Counted from the first letter of the stretch, positions 8,938 to 17,987 are shown. The stretch: 38,757 nt of DNA from Halobacteriales archaeon SW_5_70_135 (GCA_003022865.1 PXSK01000022.1:1-38757), one strand, 5' to 3'. Program-made: numbers and translations. Notes: a model not told the origin generated them from the sequence alone.

Positions 8938-9001
8938 TCCGATCGGGTCGGATCGAGTCGGGCCGGATCGGATCAGGTCGGACCGGGTCGGATCGAATCA
9001 G
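8938..9001. repeat. Short tandem repeat of a ggtcggatcg-like 10-mer
   Basis: Between rpl15e and csaA the DNA is a degenerate run of about six roughly 10-bp units built from gatcgggtcg/gatcgagtcg/gatcaggtcg. It begins just downstream of the L15e stop codon. No hairpin or poly-T typical of a terminator is obvious. The repeat looks like replication slippage. Confidence 0.7.
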
Positions 9002-9573
9002 GTCCCCTCGCGCGAGGGGCGGTCCTTCTCGGCGCCCGTGCCGCGGTTGTTCAGCCCGCGGTTGCGCTTGCCCGCGCTCGTCAGCCCGCGGTAGGCGCGG
9101 CCGTCGTGAACGTCCGCACAGATCCACGAGAGGTCGTCGTCGTTCTCGATCGCCGGGTGGTCCGGGTCGACCATGACCACCTCGAACCACTTCTGGGAGC
9201 CGTCCTGGCCGACCCAGTAGCTGTTGAGCACGCGCAGGTTCGGGTACGCGCGGGAGGCGCGCTCCTCGCCGATCCGCTGGAGGTTCTTCCGACGGGTGAC
9301 GCGGTTGACCCCCTGGCGTTTGGTGCGGCGACCGCGCTCGAAGCGCTGCTTGCGGGCGGAGCCCTTGCGCACCGACACGCGGGCGAGGACGACACCCTGC
9401 TTTGCCTTGTAGCCGAGCGAGCGGGCGCGGTCGAGGCGGGTGGGGCGCTCGATGCGCTCGATGGCGCCCTGCTCGCGCCACTCCTGCTGTCGCTGCCACT
9501 GTAGCTCGGCGAGGTCCCCGTCGTCCGGGTCTCGCCACGCTTGCCTGATGTACGAGTACGCGCTGCGTGCCAT
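8998..9573 (-). CDS. rpl15e: 50S ribosomal protein L15e
   Basis: The 191-aa basic protein matches archaeal/eukaryotic L15e throughout: MARSAYSYIRQAWRDP start, SLGYKAKQGVVLARVSVRKG, QGVNRVTRRKNLQRIGEERA, NLRVLNSYWVGQDGSQKWFEV and WICADVHDGRAYRGLTSAGK. It is a structural component of the large ribosomal subunit with an extended tail that runs through rRNA. The start is ATG 9573; longer in-frame extensions are not conserved. A GGTGAT element directly precedes the ATG. The length is close to the usual 190-196 aa. Confidence 0.96.
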   Translation of the reverse strand: MARSAYSYIRQAWRDPDDGDLAELQWQRQQEWREQGAIERIERPTRLDRARSLGYKAKQGVVLARVSVRKGSARKQRFERGRRTKRQGVNRVTRRKNLQRIGEERASRAYPNLRVLNSYWVGQDGSQKWFEVVMVDPDHPAIENDDDLSWICADVHDGRAYRGLTSAGKRNRGLNNRGTGAEKDRPSREGT

Positions 9574-9935
9574 GGTATCACCGCGGGCGTCGAGTGGTTC
9601 GGCCGTTCCGGGTCGCCCCTTCACCGTGTGAACGCGGGTGGCCACATTCCGACCTGCCGAGGCAGGCGCCCGCCGGGGCCCGCGACCGACGAGTTGCGAT
9701 CACTGCGACGCTCGCGGACATAACGGCTTCGTTACGGGGACGCTCGCGGACGCTCCCGCACGCGGCCCGCGGGTCGGGCAGCCGGCACGACCTGACGACA
9801 CCGACAGGGTTGACCGTCCGAGGGTCGTGGATCGAGCGTGCAGCGGTTCCGACGACTCGACGCGAACGCGAACCCGAGCGCACGCTCTCGGTGGCCGCCG
9901 GGGTCACTCCCGCCGGCGCGAGCGGGTGGTCGGCG
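9574..9935. other. Divergent gap between rpl15e and the DMT transporter
   Basis: This 360-bp gap should hold both promoters. A TATA-like gacataacgg is at about 9718-9727. The frame upstream of the transporter stays open through the gap, but its translation is Arg/Pro-rich and does not look like protein. I see no further gene. Confidence 0.4.
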
Positions 9936-10946
9936 GTGAGACGGTCGTCGCCGGTGCTGTTCGCGGCCGCGGCGCTCGGGTTCGGCAGTTCCTTTGTGGC
10001 GATCAAGGCGGGGCTGGCGTCGCTACCGCCGCTCTATTTCGCCGGCCTGCGGTTCGACGTCGGCGCGGTGGTGTTGCTGTCGGCGCTGCTTCTCACCCGG
10101 GGGAGGCGGTGCTGTCCGGTCGGCCGGACCGACTTCGCGGCGGTCGCCGTCGGCGGCGTGTTGCTGCTGGGGCTGAACGGCGCCCTGCTCTTTCTCGGAC
10201 AGCGCACGGTCACCAGCGGGGCCGCCGCCGTCACCTACAGCCTCGCGCCGGTCACCGCGCCGCTGGTCGCGGCGGCCGTACTGGACGAGTCGCTCGACCC
10301 GCTCGCGGTCGTCGGCACGCTGGTCGCGCTCGTCGGCGTCGGCCTCGTCGCCGGCGTCGATCCGGCGGCACTGGCCGCCGTCGAACGCGGGCAACTGCTT
10401 GTCGCCGGCGCCGCCCTCAGCGTCGCCCTGGGGAGTGTCCTCCTGCGGGACCTCGACCACGGCCTGACGAACCTCGAACTGACGGCGTGGTCGATGGCCG
10501 TCGCCGCCGTCGGCCTGCACACTGTGAGCCTCTTCGCCGGCGAGACCGTCCCCGCGAGCCCCGCGGCGGCGACCGTCCTCGCGGTGTTCTGGGTGGGACT
10601 GCCGGCGACCGCCGTCGCCTTCCCCGCGTACTTCGGGCTGATCGCCCGGATCGGCCCCTCGCGGGCGAACCTCGTCGCCTTCGTCGTTCCCGTCGTGGCC
10701 ACGATCACGGGCGTCGTCGTCCTCGGCGAGGTCGTCCGGGCCGGCGTCGTCGCCGGGTTCTTGCTCATCGCGGCCGCCTTCACGGTCGTCGAGCGCCGCA
10801 CCCTCCGCCGTGAGTACCGCCGCCTCCGCGCGCGAGTCGCCGGCGACGGTCGGGCGGTCCCGGCGACGGACGGCGACGACTCCGACTCGCCGGCGGACGA
10901 CGGGGAGACGGAGCACGTCTGCGAGCCGATGCCGCGAGGGGACTGA
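9936..10946 (+). CDS. EamA/DMT-family transporter
   Basis: The 336-aa membrane protein has about ten hydrophobic helices in two EamA repeats. Typical signatures are ALGFGSSFVAIKAGL in helix 1, SGAAAVTYSLAPVTAPLVAA at the end of repeat one and LVAFVVPVVATITGVVVLGE at the end of repeat two. A hydrophilic acidic tail of about 50 residues follows. Members of the drug/metabolite exporter family move amino acids, metabolites or drugs; the substrate is unknown. I chose GTG 9936 because it places helix 1 near the N-terminus, as in the family. GTG 9891 is also possible, and the frame is open further upstream. Confidence 0.8.
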   Translation: MRRSSPVLFAAAALGFGSSFVAIKAGLASLPPLYFAGLRFDVGAVVLLSALLLTRGRRCCPVGRTDFAAVAVGGVLLLGLNGALLFLGQRTVTSGAAAVTYSLAPVTAPLVAAAVLDESLDPLAVVGTLVALVGVGLVAGVDPAALAAVERGQLLVAGAALSVALGSVLLRDLDHGLTNLELTAWSMAVAAVGLHTVSLFAGETVPASPAAATVLAVFWVGLPATAVAFPAYFGLIARIGPSRANLVAFVVPVVATITGVVVLGEVVRAGVVAGFLLIAAAFTVVERRTLRREYRRLRARVAGDGRAVPATDGDDSDSPADDGETEHVCEPMPRGD

Positions 10947-11000
10947 CCCCCTCAGTCGGACCGACCTCGCGGCGGTCGCCGGCGCCGGTGTCGGTGCCGG

Positions 11001-12758
11001 TCACTCGCCGACGGCGAGCCCCTCGTCGAGTGCGGGCTCGCTCCCGTACGTCGCCAGCGTCTCCAGGATCTCCAGCTCCCGCGAGAGCGCGTCGTCGCCG
11101 AGGGCGGCCGTCTCCGACTCGAAGTGGTCGGCGAAGCGGTCGAACCGCTCGCGGTAGTCGGGCGAGACGCGCAGGTCGACCGACCGTCGCTCCCACTCGC
11201 CCAGGTCGCGCTCGGGGACGCGTACGCCCGCCGTGCGGGGCTCGCCGTCGCGCTCGCGCTCGTCGGTCGCCCACGACCTCAGGAGGTCGGCGTACCGGGA
11301 CAGGAGCACTGCCTTCCGCACCGCCGAGGAGCCGAACCGCTCGGGCTCGCCGGCCGGGAACGTCACCCGCGTACTCGTCCGTCCGGACTCGCCGGTGCGG
11401 TCCTCCCACTCGGCGGTCAGCTCGACGGACCCGCCTCCGGTGTGGCGCACCTTCGCCAGGATGACGCCGCCTTTCGTCCCCGCCTCGCTCGTCGGCGAGG
11501 GGAACAGCGTCCGGGCGTACAGCACCTGCCCTGTCGCCTCCTCGGCGGCAGTGGTGCCGTACACCCGCTCCAGGTCGAGCGAGCCCTCGACCTCGACTGA
11601 GAGGTCGAACACCATCGGCGTCACCATGTACGTGAACTCCTCGCCCAGCCGCCGCTCGAACTGCTCGGGCGAGCGCACCGAGTAGTAGTTCGCTCCCCGG
11701 ATCTCGGTGATCGCGTCGACGATCTCCGTGTTGAAGTCCACCCCGACGCCGACGAAGGTGACGTGACGGTACTGCTCGGCCTGCTCCGTCAGGGTCGACC
11801 GCAGCCCTCCCTCGCTCGTCTCGCCGAGGTTCGGCATCGCGTCGGTCAATACGACCGCCCGCGTCTCGCGCTCGGCGGGGTCGGGGTCGTACTCCGAGAG
11901 CAGGTCGACGGCGTTCGAAAGCCCCGCGGAGAGGTTCGTGCCGCCGTCGGCCTGCAGCTCCTCGAAGTGCCCGCGGATGGCTGCCATGTCGGTCTCCTCG
12001 ACCAGTCGCATCGGCTTCGCCACCTGCGAGGTGGACTGGTAGGTGACGATACCGAGGCGGTCCTCGGAGCGCAGTTGCCGGGTGAGGTCGGCGAGCGCCT
12101 CGCGGGCGACGTCGATCTTCGGCTGCTCGGGGTTCTCGACCGCCTGCCTGTTGCCCGCGCGGTCGTAGTAGTACTCCCCGAAGCCGGCGCTCATCGAGCC
12201 GGAGACGTCGAGCACGACGACGAGGTTCAGCGGCGGTCGCTCGACCTCCTCGGGCGCGAGGTTCGAGTTCAGCCCGACGGTCATGTACCGCTCCGTCTCG
12301 CCCGACAGCGGGTCGGCCGTCGTCGCCGTCGCGTACGTCGGACAGAACAGCGTCGAGCACGAGTCGGCGGCGGCGGTGTCGAACCGGTAGTCGTAGAACA
12401 GTCCCTCGTAGGAGACGTCGGTCGGCAGCGGGAGGTAGCCCTCCTCGACGTTCTGCCGGAAGTTGTTGACGTCCTTGGCGCCGCCGACCGCGAAGCCGGC
12501 GCCGTCCGCCGCCGCCGACTGCGCCTTCGTCGCGGAGACGTTGCCGCCACCGCCCCCGCCGCCGTCGCCGCCGCCGCCCGGATCGTACTGCCAGTCGTCC
12601 ACCTTCCGGACCGGGCCGTCGGTCTCGTCGTCGTCGTCATCGTCGTCGTTTCCACCGGGCACCTGCGAGGCCGAACAGCCCGCGAGTGCCGCGAGTGCCG
12701 CCATGCCGCCGCCGCGGAGCAGTCGTCGCCTGTGCTCGTCGATCCTGTCGGAGGACAT
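11001..12758 (-). CDS. Secreted VWA-domain lipoprotein
   Basis: The 585-aa protein has a Tat-type signal (RRRLLRGG) and a lipobox ending at Cys28 (LAALAGC), so it is predicted to sit on the cell surface by a lipid anchor. Then come an Asp-rich and a Gly-rich linker (residues about 38-72) and a von Willebrand type A domain with an intact MIDAS motif DVSGS at 184-188, a conserved Thr/Asp pair (GGTNLSAGL, VVLTDAMPN) and a C-terminal beta-rich region. The layout resembles the YfbK/'Ca-activated chloride channel' group, which bind metal-dependent protein partners. A strong TATA box (12781-12786) lies 25 nt before ATG 12758. It converges on the DMT transporter. Confidence 0.82.
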   Translation of the reverse strand: MSSDRIDEHRRRLLRGGGMAALAALAGCSASQVPGGNDDDDDDDETDGPVRKVDDWQYDPGGGGDGGGGGGGNVSATKAQSAAADGAGFAVGGAKDVNNFRQNVEEGYLPLPTDVSYEGLFYDYRFDTAAADSCSTLFCPTYATATTADPLSGETERYMTVGLNSNLAPEEVERPPLNLVVVLDVSGSMSAGFGEYYYDRAGNRQAVENPEQPKIDVAREALADLTRQLRSEDRLGIVTYQSTSQVAKPMRLVEETDMAAIRGHFEELQADGGTNLSAGLSNAVDLLSEYDPDPAERETRAVVLTDAMPNLGETSEGGLRSTLTEQAEQYRHVTFVGVGVDFNTEIVDAITEIRGANYYSVRSPEQFERRLGEEFTYMVTPMVFDLSVEVEGSLDLERVYGTTAAEEATGQVLYARTLFPSPTSEAGTKGGVILAKVRHTGGGSVELTAEWEDRTGESGRTSTRVTFPAGEPERFGSSAVRKAVLLSRYADLLRSWATDERERDGEPRTAGVRVPERDLGEWERRSVDLRVSPDYRERFDRFADHFESETAALGDDALSRELEILETLATYGSEPALDEGLAVGE

Positions 12759-12778
12759 ACGTCTCCGATCGACGGCAC

Positions 12779-12788
12779 GGTATAAACC
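12779..12788 (-). promoter_or_regulatory. TATA box of the VWA lipoprotein gene
   Basis: On the minus strand GGTTTATACC is centred about 25 nt upstream of the start codon at 12758, the spacing of a leaderless haloarchaeal promoter. Confidence 0.6.
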
Positions 12789-12897
12789 CACACCGTAGAG
12801 TAAAACGGTCGCTTCAGTCGCTCACGGACGTGTCGGCGCGGTCGACGGCCCGGGCCGGGACCCGCCCGCTTTTTGTCGCCGGTCGCGCAGTTCCGGC

Positions 12898-13221
12898 ATG
12901 ACCGAGTTCGACCCCGAGCGCTTCGAGGACAAGTACGAACACTACTTCGCCGAGCTACAGACCGCCTACCGCGGGGCCTTCGAGGCGATGAACGACCGCT
13001 ACGACTCCGAGCTAGTCCACGCCATCGACCAGGGGGTGCTCGCCGAGTCCGAGCCGTTCTGGGAGGGCGACGAGTTCCGGGTCGAACTGCCCGAGGACCC
13101 CGTCGCTCGCGTCGCCGCCACCGGCGTGCTCGTCGACGAGGACCACGCCCGCGAGGTGGTCGACGAGTACGTCGACCGACTGGAGGCGGAACTGCTCGCT
13201 GTCTTCGACCTCGACGGCTGA
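12898..13221 (+). CDS. Small conserved haloarchaeal protein (DUF5783-like)
   Basis: The 107-aa acidic protein has no signal peptide or membrane helix. It starts MTEFDPERFEDKYEHYFAEL and is mostly helical, with conserved-looking blocks FEAMNDRYDSELVHAIDQ, PFWEGDEFRVELPEDP and DEDHAREVVDEYVDRLEAEL. From memory this matches the haloarchaeal family DUF5783, which has no known function. A ctttttgtc box about 28 nt upstream supports ATG 12898. It is divergent from the VWA gene. Confidence 0.75.
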   Translation: MTEFDPERFEDKYEHYFAELQTAYRGAFEAMNDRYDSELVHAIDQGVLAESEPFWEGDEFRVELPEDPVARVAATGVLVDEDHAREVVDEYVDRLEAELLAVFDLDG

Positions 13222-13275
13222 CGACGGGCCGAGCGAGCGCAACGTTCAAACACGGGCCACGAGAGGATCGGCGCG

Positions 13276-13934
13276 ATGGTCGTCGGGCCGCGAGACCTGG
13301 CTGCCGCCGTACGGGTCGACCTGCGTCGCTTCCACGAGACGTGGATGGAGCTGTTCTTCCCCCGGCAGCGTCGGTCCGGTCGGTCGGTGCTCGCGTCACC
13401 TACCCGCTCGTCGTGGCCGGCTACGTGCTGCGGTACCAGAGCCGGCGGCTGAACACGGCCGCCACGCGGCTGGGACTGGTCGGCGTCGTCGTGCTGACCG
13501 CGCTCGTCTGGGGGTCGCTCACCGTCGCCACGCGACTGTCCGCGGAGTTCTCCAGGCAGGGCTTTCTCTCGGTGGCGGCCGCCTCCGTGGTGGCGACGGT
13601 CTCGGCGGCACTGTCGGTGGTGTTCGTCCGCGTCGACGGCCGACCGGTGACGGTGCTCGTGGCCGCGCCGTTCGGCGTCACGGCGATCACCTTGCCGCCG
13701 GTCGTCGCCGCGTTCTTCTCGCCGACGCTCGCCGGGCTGGTCTTCCCGAACACGGAGACGATCGCCGCCTGGATCCTCGACCAGGTCGGCGGCGAGGTGG
13801 CGGCGTACTTCCGCGCACAGTACGACCTCTCCGGGGCGGCCTACGCGCTGCTGTGGTTCGGCTTCTCCGTGCCGATCGGCTGGGCCGTCGGTCTGCTCGT
13901 GACCCTGGCCGACCTGGTGCGACCGACCGAATAG
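13276..13934 (+). pseudogene. Multi-pass membrane protein gene with a frameshift
   Basis: ATG 13276 opens a frame reading MVVGPRDLAAAVRVDLRR then FHETWMELFFPRQR, a credible soluble N-terminus. About 110 nt later the coding signal moves to another frame (VTYPLVVAGYVLRYQ), which runs to the TAG at 13932-13934 with about four hydrophobic segments and a conserved-looking LPPVVAAFFSPTLAGLVFP. The join near 13385-13400 needs a frameshift. The N-terminal part is also shorter than I would expect, so a deletion may have happened there. I recognise the general haloarchaeal type (HETWM..FPRQ start followed by helices) but know no function. Confidence 0.55.
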
Positions 13935-13994
13935 TCCCGCCGTACTGGGGCCTCGAAGCGTCGACGTCGGGCTCGTCCCGCCACGACGACGCGT

Positions 13995-14120
13995 ATGCAG
14001 TCAGACCTGCGAGTCACCGCCGTCGTCTTCGTCGCCATCGTCGCGGCCGGCGTCGGAAGACTGATCGCGGCCTCGTTCACGCCGCGAGCACCGTCCTGAC
14101 GACGGTCGCCCCCTCGACGA
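13995..14120 (+). pseudogene. Possible remnant of a small membrane protein
   Basis: ATG 13995 encodes one hydrophobic helix (VTAVVFVAIVAAGVGRLIAA) and stops after 34 codons at 14097-14099. A second frame continues with TVLTTVAPSTIAFGPVCPDLG, which also looks like a membrane segment. Together they could be a frameshifted two-helix protein. The signal is weak and the family unknown. Confidence 0.25.
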
Positions 14121-14196
14121 TCGCCTTCGGACCGGTCTGTCCCGACCTCGGCGTAAACACGGCGAACACCGCGCTCGGGCTGCCCGACCTGGGGCG

Positions 14197-14733
14197 TCAC
14201 TCGGTGGACTCGGCGGCGTCGGGGAGTGTGTGCACCTCGATCTCGACGGGGCGGCGCTCCCCTTCCAGTTCGACGACGAGGTTCCGGAGCAGCCGCTCAC
14301 CCTCGCGGGCGGCCAGCGGAGCGATCTTCCCGAGCACCCAGTCCAGCGAGACCGACGGGCCGAAGCGAGGGCCGTAGCCGCTGACGTCGACGGAGTCGCC
14401 GTCCAGGCGGGCGACGAGCCGGAGCCGCGTCGCCGGTCCGTCGGCGGCCCCGGGCGCCGGCTCGACCGACCAGTAGCCCGTCGCGTCGGCGTCGTTCGTG
14501 AGCGTCCAGTCGATCCGCTCGGGCGGGTCGACGTCGGTCACGCGGCCCCGCAGCGTCGTCGAGAGACGCCACCAGCTGGCGACGACCCGGAAGCGGGCGC
14601 CGACCCCGTCGCCGCGCACGCGGGCCGTGTCCAGGTAGTCGACGTGTCGCTGGAACCGGTGAAAGTCAAACAGCAGGTCGTACACCTCACGCTGCGGGAG
14701 GTGAAAGACGGTGCTGGCCTCGAACTCGTCCAC
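14197..14733 (-). CDS. SRPBCC (START/polyketide-cyclase-like) family protein
   Basis: The 178-aa protein starts at GTG 14733 (VDEFEASTVFHLPQREVYDL). It shows the SRPBCC pattern: an N-terminal beta strand, a PxxVYDLLFDF helix, YLDTARVRGDGVGARFRV, the strand pair DVDPPERIDWTLTNDADAT followed by GYWSVEP, and a long C-terminal helix. The fold makes a hydrophobic ligand pocket; the ligand is unknown. The frame is open further upstream but the extra residues are Arg-rich and unlike protein. It is divergent from the universal stress protein gene 150 bp away. Confidence 0.72.
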   Translation of the reverse strand: MDEFEASTVFHLPQREVYDLLFDFHRFQRHVDYLDTARVRGDGVGARFRVVASWWRLSTTLRGRVTDVDPPERIDWTLTNDADATGYWSVEPAPGAADGPATRLRLVARLDGDSVDVSGYGPRFGPSVSLDWVLGKIAPLAAREGERLLRNLVVELEGERRPVEIEVHTLPDAAESTE

Positions 14734-14853
14734 GCCGGAGTCGGGAGCGCCGCCGTCGTAAGCGTATCGCCCGCGGCGATCACGCCGACGTCGCCCCCCC
14801 CCGTCGACTGCGTGATGGCGCCGACCGCTGAACTCGCGCGAAGGGTCGTCCGG

Positions 14854-14861
14854 GTTTTTAT
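14854..14861 (+). promoter_or_regulatory. TATA-like box of the universal stress protein gene
   Basis: The run tttttatg lies about 26 nt before ATG 14884, in otherwise GC-rich DNA. Confidence 0.5.
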
Positions 14862-14883
14862 GCGTCGAGTTCCACGTGCGGGC

Positions 14884-15876
14884 ATGAGTCTCGCGTCGCT
14901 GGGGGGTGTCCTGCTCGACAGGGGGGAGCCGAGCGCGAGCCGCGAGCCGCGGCTCTCGGGGGCCTTCGGCGGCGAACACGTACTCGTACCGCTGTTACCG
15001 CCGGGAGCACCGGCCGTCAGCGACCAGGTCGACGTCGCAGTCACGCTGGCCCGAGCGAGCGACGCCGCCCTCTCGCTGGTCAGTCCGATCGGCGACGTCG
15101 GGACCGTCGAGGACGTCGAGAGCGAGGCGGCGCTGCTGGAGTGGGCCCACGACCGGGCCGAGAAGTTCCCGGAGGCCGACGGCGGGGACTTCGTCTACAC
15201 GCGCGACGTCGTCGGCGGCCTGCTCGGGACGGTCAGACGGACCGACGCGGACACGCTCGTCCTCCCCGGGACGAGCGTCGGCCGGCTGCGAAGCGGCGTC
15301 ACGGAGCGACTCGCCGCCGCCGCCGACTGTGACGTCGTCGTCGTGAACGGGAAGCCAGGCTACGACGAGGTCGCCTCGATGCTGCTGCCGGTCGCCGGCG
15401 GCCCACACACCGGGCTGGCGACCGACGTCGCCCGGTCGGTCGCCGAGGGCTGTGACGCCTGGGTGGACGTCCTCCACGTGCTGCCGGAGGACGCGAGCGA
15501 GCGGCGCCGCGAGACCGCACGGAACGTCCTTGACCGCGCCCACCACAGGATCGGTCGCCCGGAGACGACGACCACCTGGCTGCTCGAAGCCGACGACGTC
15601 GCCGGCACCGTCGTCGAGCAGTCTCGCTACTACGAGCTCACCGTCCTGGGCGCGCCGACGAAGGGCCGCCTGCAGCGACTGCTTCACGGCTCGACGAACC
15701 GCTCCGTGCGGGCCGGCGCACAGAGTGTCGTCCTCTCCGCGAGGAACAACGACGGGAAGTGCCCGATCGACGGTGACGACCAGCCGTCGGCGGCCCTGTG
15801 GACCGATTCCGAAGCGTCGACACCGGCCGAGGACGAAAGACATCGACCGAGTGGCGGTTACAGCGTCACGTCGTAG
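14884..15876 (+). CDS. Universal stress protein (UspA), two-domain
   Basis: The 330-aa protein has two Usp-like halves. The first begins HVLVPLLPPGAPAVSDQVDV and continues AVTLARASDAALSLVSPIGD. The second begins CDVVVVNGKPGYDEVASMLLP and continues VAGGPHTGLATDVARSVAEG. It ends with ELTVLGAPTKGRLQRLLHGS and NRSVRAGAQSVVLSARN, the normal C-terminal nucleotide-contact region. Usp proteins bind ATP or other ligands and respond to stress. In haloarchaea many are linked to transporters, but none is adjacent here. The last 19 bp overlap the end of the converging enolase-superfamily gene. Confidence 0.8.
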   Translation: MSLASLGGVLLDRGEPSASREPRLSGAFGGEHVLVPLLPPGAPAVSDQVDVAVTLARASDAALSLVSPIGDVGTVEDVESEAALLEWAHDRAEKFPEADGGDFVYTRDVVGGLLGTVRRTDADTLVLPGTSVGRLRSGVTERLAAAADCDVVVVNGKPGYDEVASMLLPVAGGPHTGLATDVARSVAEGCDAWVDVLHVLPEDASERRRETARNVLDRAHHRIGRPETTTTWLLEADDVAGTVVEQSRYYELTVLGAPTKGRLQRLLHGSTNRSVRAGAQSVVLSARNNDGKCPIDGDDQPSAALWTDSEASTPAEDERHRPSGGYSVTS

Positions 15877-17003
15877 GTGATCCCCTCCCCCTCGGAGGTG
15901 CGCAGCTCCTCGACGGCCTCGCGGTCGACGGAGACCCCCAGCCCGGGCCCCTCGGGGACGGTCATGCGCCCTTCGGACACCTCGAAGCGGTCCTCGACGA
16001 CGTCGTCCGATAGCGAGTAGTTTACCCGGTCGGGCGGCAGGTCCATCACGGGCGAGGCGGCGACGAAGTGGAGGACTGCGGCGGTTTTGATCCCCAGGTC
16101 AAAGCTCGCGTGGTGGGCGACCGAGAGATTGGCCGCGTCCGCGACGCCCATCAGCTTCTTCGTCGGCAGCAGCCCGCCGACGGGAACCATGTCGACGACG
16201 GCGGCGTCGATGGCGTCCTCGCGGACGAGTTCGAAGAGATTGTACTCATGATAGGTGTCCTCGTTGACGCCGATCGGGGTTCGTAGCCGCTGCCGGAGCC
16301 GCGCGTACCCTCCGACAGTGTCGGTCCGGAGCGGCTGCTCGAAGTACTGCAGGTAGACCCCCTCGTCCTCGAGACGGGCGCCGGTCTCGACGGCCTCGCC
16401 GAAGCTCATCGTCTGGTTGCCGTCGAGCCGGAACTCCGTCTCGTGACCGACGGCCTCGTTCATCGCGACGAGGCGCTCGACGTCGTCGTCGACGTCGAGC
16501 CCGCCCTTCGTCTTGATCACCTCGAACCCCCGGTCGCGCGCCCAGCGGGCCTGGGCGACCGCCTCCTCGGGGTCTGTGATCCCGAGACAGTAGGCCACCG
16601 GCAGCTCGTCGACCCGCTTGCCGCCGAGCAGCTGGTGGAGGGAGAGCCCCTTCGTCTTGCCGAGCGCGTCCCACATCGCCATCTCCACGCCAGCGACGTA
16701 GGGCCTGATCTGTACGTACGGGTAGTCGAAGGAGTCGAGAAACGACTCCACCTGCCAGACCGGACGCCCGACCGCCGCCGGCGCGACGACCTCCTCGATC
16801 GCCGTCGTCGCCAGGGTCGGCTCCGGGCCGACCGTCGTCTCTCCCCAGCCGACGACGCCGTCCTCAGTCTCGATCCGGACGACCAGTCGGAGAATCTCCT
16901 CGAAGGTCGTGTAGCCGGCCACGTACGGGGCGACCCCGAACGGCTCCGTCCGGGGCTCGATGTCGACGCTGACCGGAGTGGCTTCGACGCTCGTGATCCG
17001 CAT
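15858..17003 (-). CDS. Enolase-superfamily enzyme (mandelate racemase-like)
   Basis: The 381-aa protein has the capping domain and TIM barrel of the MR/MLE superfamily. By hand count the catalytic positions fall almost exactly on mandelate racemase numbering: the KTK pair at 164/166 (VIKTKGG), metal ligands Asp194 (LDGNQ), Glu222 (FEQP) and Glu248 (VNEDTYHE), and a His297-Asp271 dyad (VAHHASFD; VVDMVPVGG). This suggests the MR subgroup (racemases and acid-sugar dehydratases) rather than muconate cycloisomerase or dipeptide epimerase. Such enzymes abstract the alpha proton of a carboxylate. A gtgaatacc box about 27 nt before ATG 17003 indicates its own promoter downstream of the creatininase gene. 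Confidence 0.85.
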   Translation of the reverse strand: MRITSVEATPVSVDIEPRTEPFGVAPYVAGYTTFEEILRLVVRIETEDGVVGWGETTVGPEPTLATTAIEEVVAPAAVGRPVWQVESFLDSFDYPYVQIRPYVAGVEMAMWDALGKTKGLSLHQLLGGKRVDELPVAYCLGITDPEEAVAQARWARDRGFEVIKTKGGLDVDDDVERLVAMNEAVGHETEFRLDGNQTMSFGEAVETGARLEDEGVYLQYFEQPLRTDTVGGYARLRQRLRTPIGVNEDTYHEYNLFELVREDAIDAAVVDMVPVGGLLPTKKLMGVADAANLSVAHHASFDLGIKTAAVLHFVAASPVMDLPPDRVNYSLSDDVVEDRFEVSEGRMTVPEGPGLGVSVDREAVEELRTSEGEGITYDVTL

Positions 17004-17098
17004 ATGCGCCCTGCCGACGCTCGGGTATTCACTCTGTCGACCGCGTCACCTCGCCAACCGGCCGTCAGGTCGTCGGATGTCTCCTCATCGTCCCGGCG

Positions 17099-17938
17099 TC
17101 ACGCCTCCTCGTTCTCGTTCCCGTCCTCGTCATCGTCTTCGTCCCCGCCGTCGACGCCGCGGTTGTGGTCGTGGACCGTCTCGAACAGCCCGGCCAGTGC
17201 CGCGCACAGGTGGTCGAACAGCTGGCGACCCTTCTCTGCGGTGGCCAGCGCAGGATCGCCGATGGCGCCCGATGTCGTGTACTCGGGGAACGGCCGGTAG
17301 ACGGCCAGAGGGCCGCCGACGAACAGGTCCTGTCTGGCGCGGTCGTACCGCTCGTCCATTGTCGTCCCGTCGGCGCGAGCCTCGTCGACCAGACTCGGAT
17401 AGAGATGCAGCATCAGCGACGTCTCGAACTCCCCGCCGTGGCCGGTACCGCCCGTCTCCGAGTCGCGGACCTCGTCGACGACGTCGGCGGCGAGCGCGGA
17501 GTAGCTGAGTCCCGACACCTCGACGTCGGGACGAGCCGCACCGACGGAGGCGACTACGGAGTCGACTGTCGCGGCGTTGCCGCCGTGACCGTTCACGAAC
17601 AGCAGCGCGTCGAACTCGTTTTCGAGGGCCGTGTCCGCGAGCCCCTCCAGCAGCGCCGTCAGGTCCGCCCGCTCGAGGCTGACCGTTCCGCCGAACGGGA
17701 GGTGGTGCGAGGAGCGCCCGGTCCAGACCGGCGGCGTGACGAGCACCGGCGCCTCCGTCGCCGTCGCGGCGCCGTGTGTCACCGCGTCGGCCAGCAGCGT
17801 GTCCGTCGCGGTCGGGAGGTGATAGCCGTGCTGTTCGAGACTGCCGACAGGGACGGCCAGCAACGAGCCGTCCCGCGCCGCGACGTCGACAACCTCGCCG
17901 TACGGCCGGACTGCCCACGCGGCGTCGGTGAGTCGCAT
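17099..17938 (-). CDS. Creatininase-family metal-dependent amidohydrolase
   Basis: The 279-aa protein has the family's metal ligands: Glu35 and His37 in GSLEQHGYHLP, Asp46 in ATDT, His118 in VNGHGGN, and a Glu near 172 in GHGGEFETSLML. Family members cleave amides such as creatinine. In archaea the family also includes ArfB, the formamide hydrolase of riboflavin and F420 biosynthesis, so either activity class is possible. The acidic tail (EDDDEDGNENEE) is typical halophilic surface charge. A gggtatttgcg box about 30 nt upstream of ATG 17938 suggests a separate transcript, although ridA lies 49 bp upstream on the same strand. Confidence 0.83.
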   Translation of the reverse strand: MRLTDAAWAVRPYGEVVDVAARDGSLLAVPVGSLEQHGYHLPTATDTLLADAVTHGAATATEAPVLVTPPVWTGRSSHHLPFGGTVSLERADLTALLEGLADTALENEFDALLFVNGHGGNAATVDSVVASVGAARPDVEVSGLSYSALAADVVDEVRDSETGGTGHGGEFETSLMLHLYPSLVDEARADGTTMDERYDRARQDLFVGGPLAVYRPFPEYTTSGAIGDPALATAEKGRQLFDHLCAALAGLFETVHDHNRGVDGGDEDDDEDGNENEEA

Positions 17939-17987
17939 GCCGGCGCGGTACGGCCGAGTGCCGCAAATACCCTCCGGCGGGCGACCG

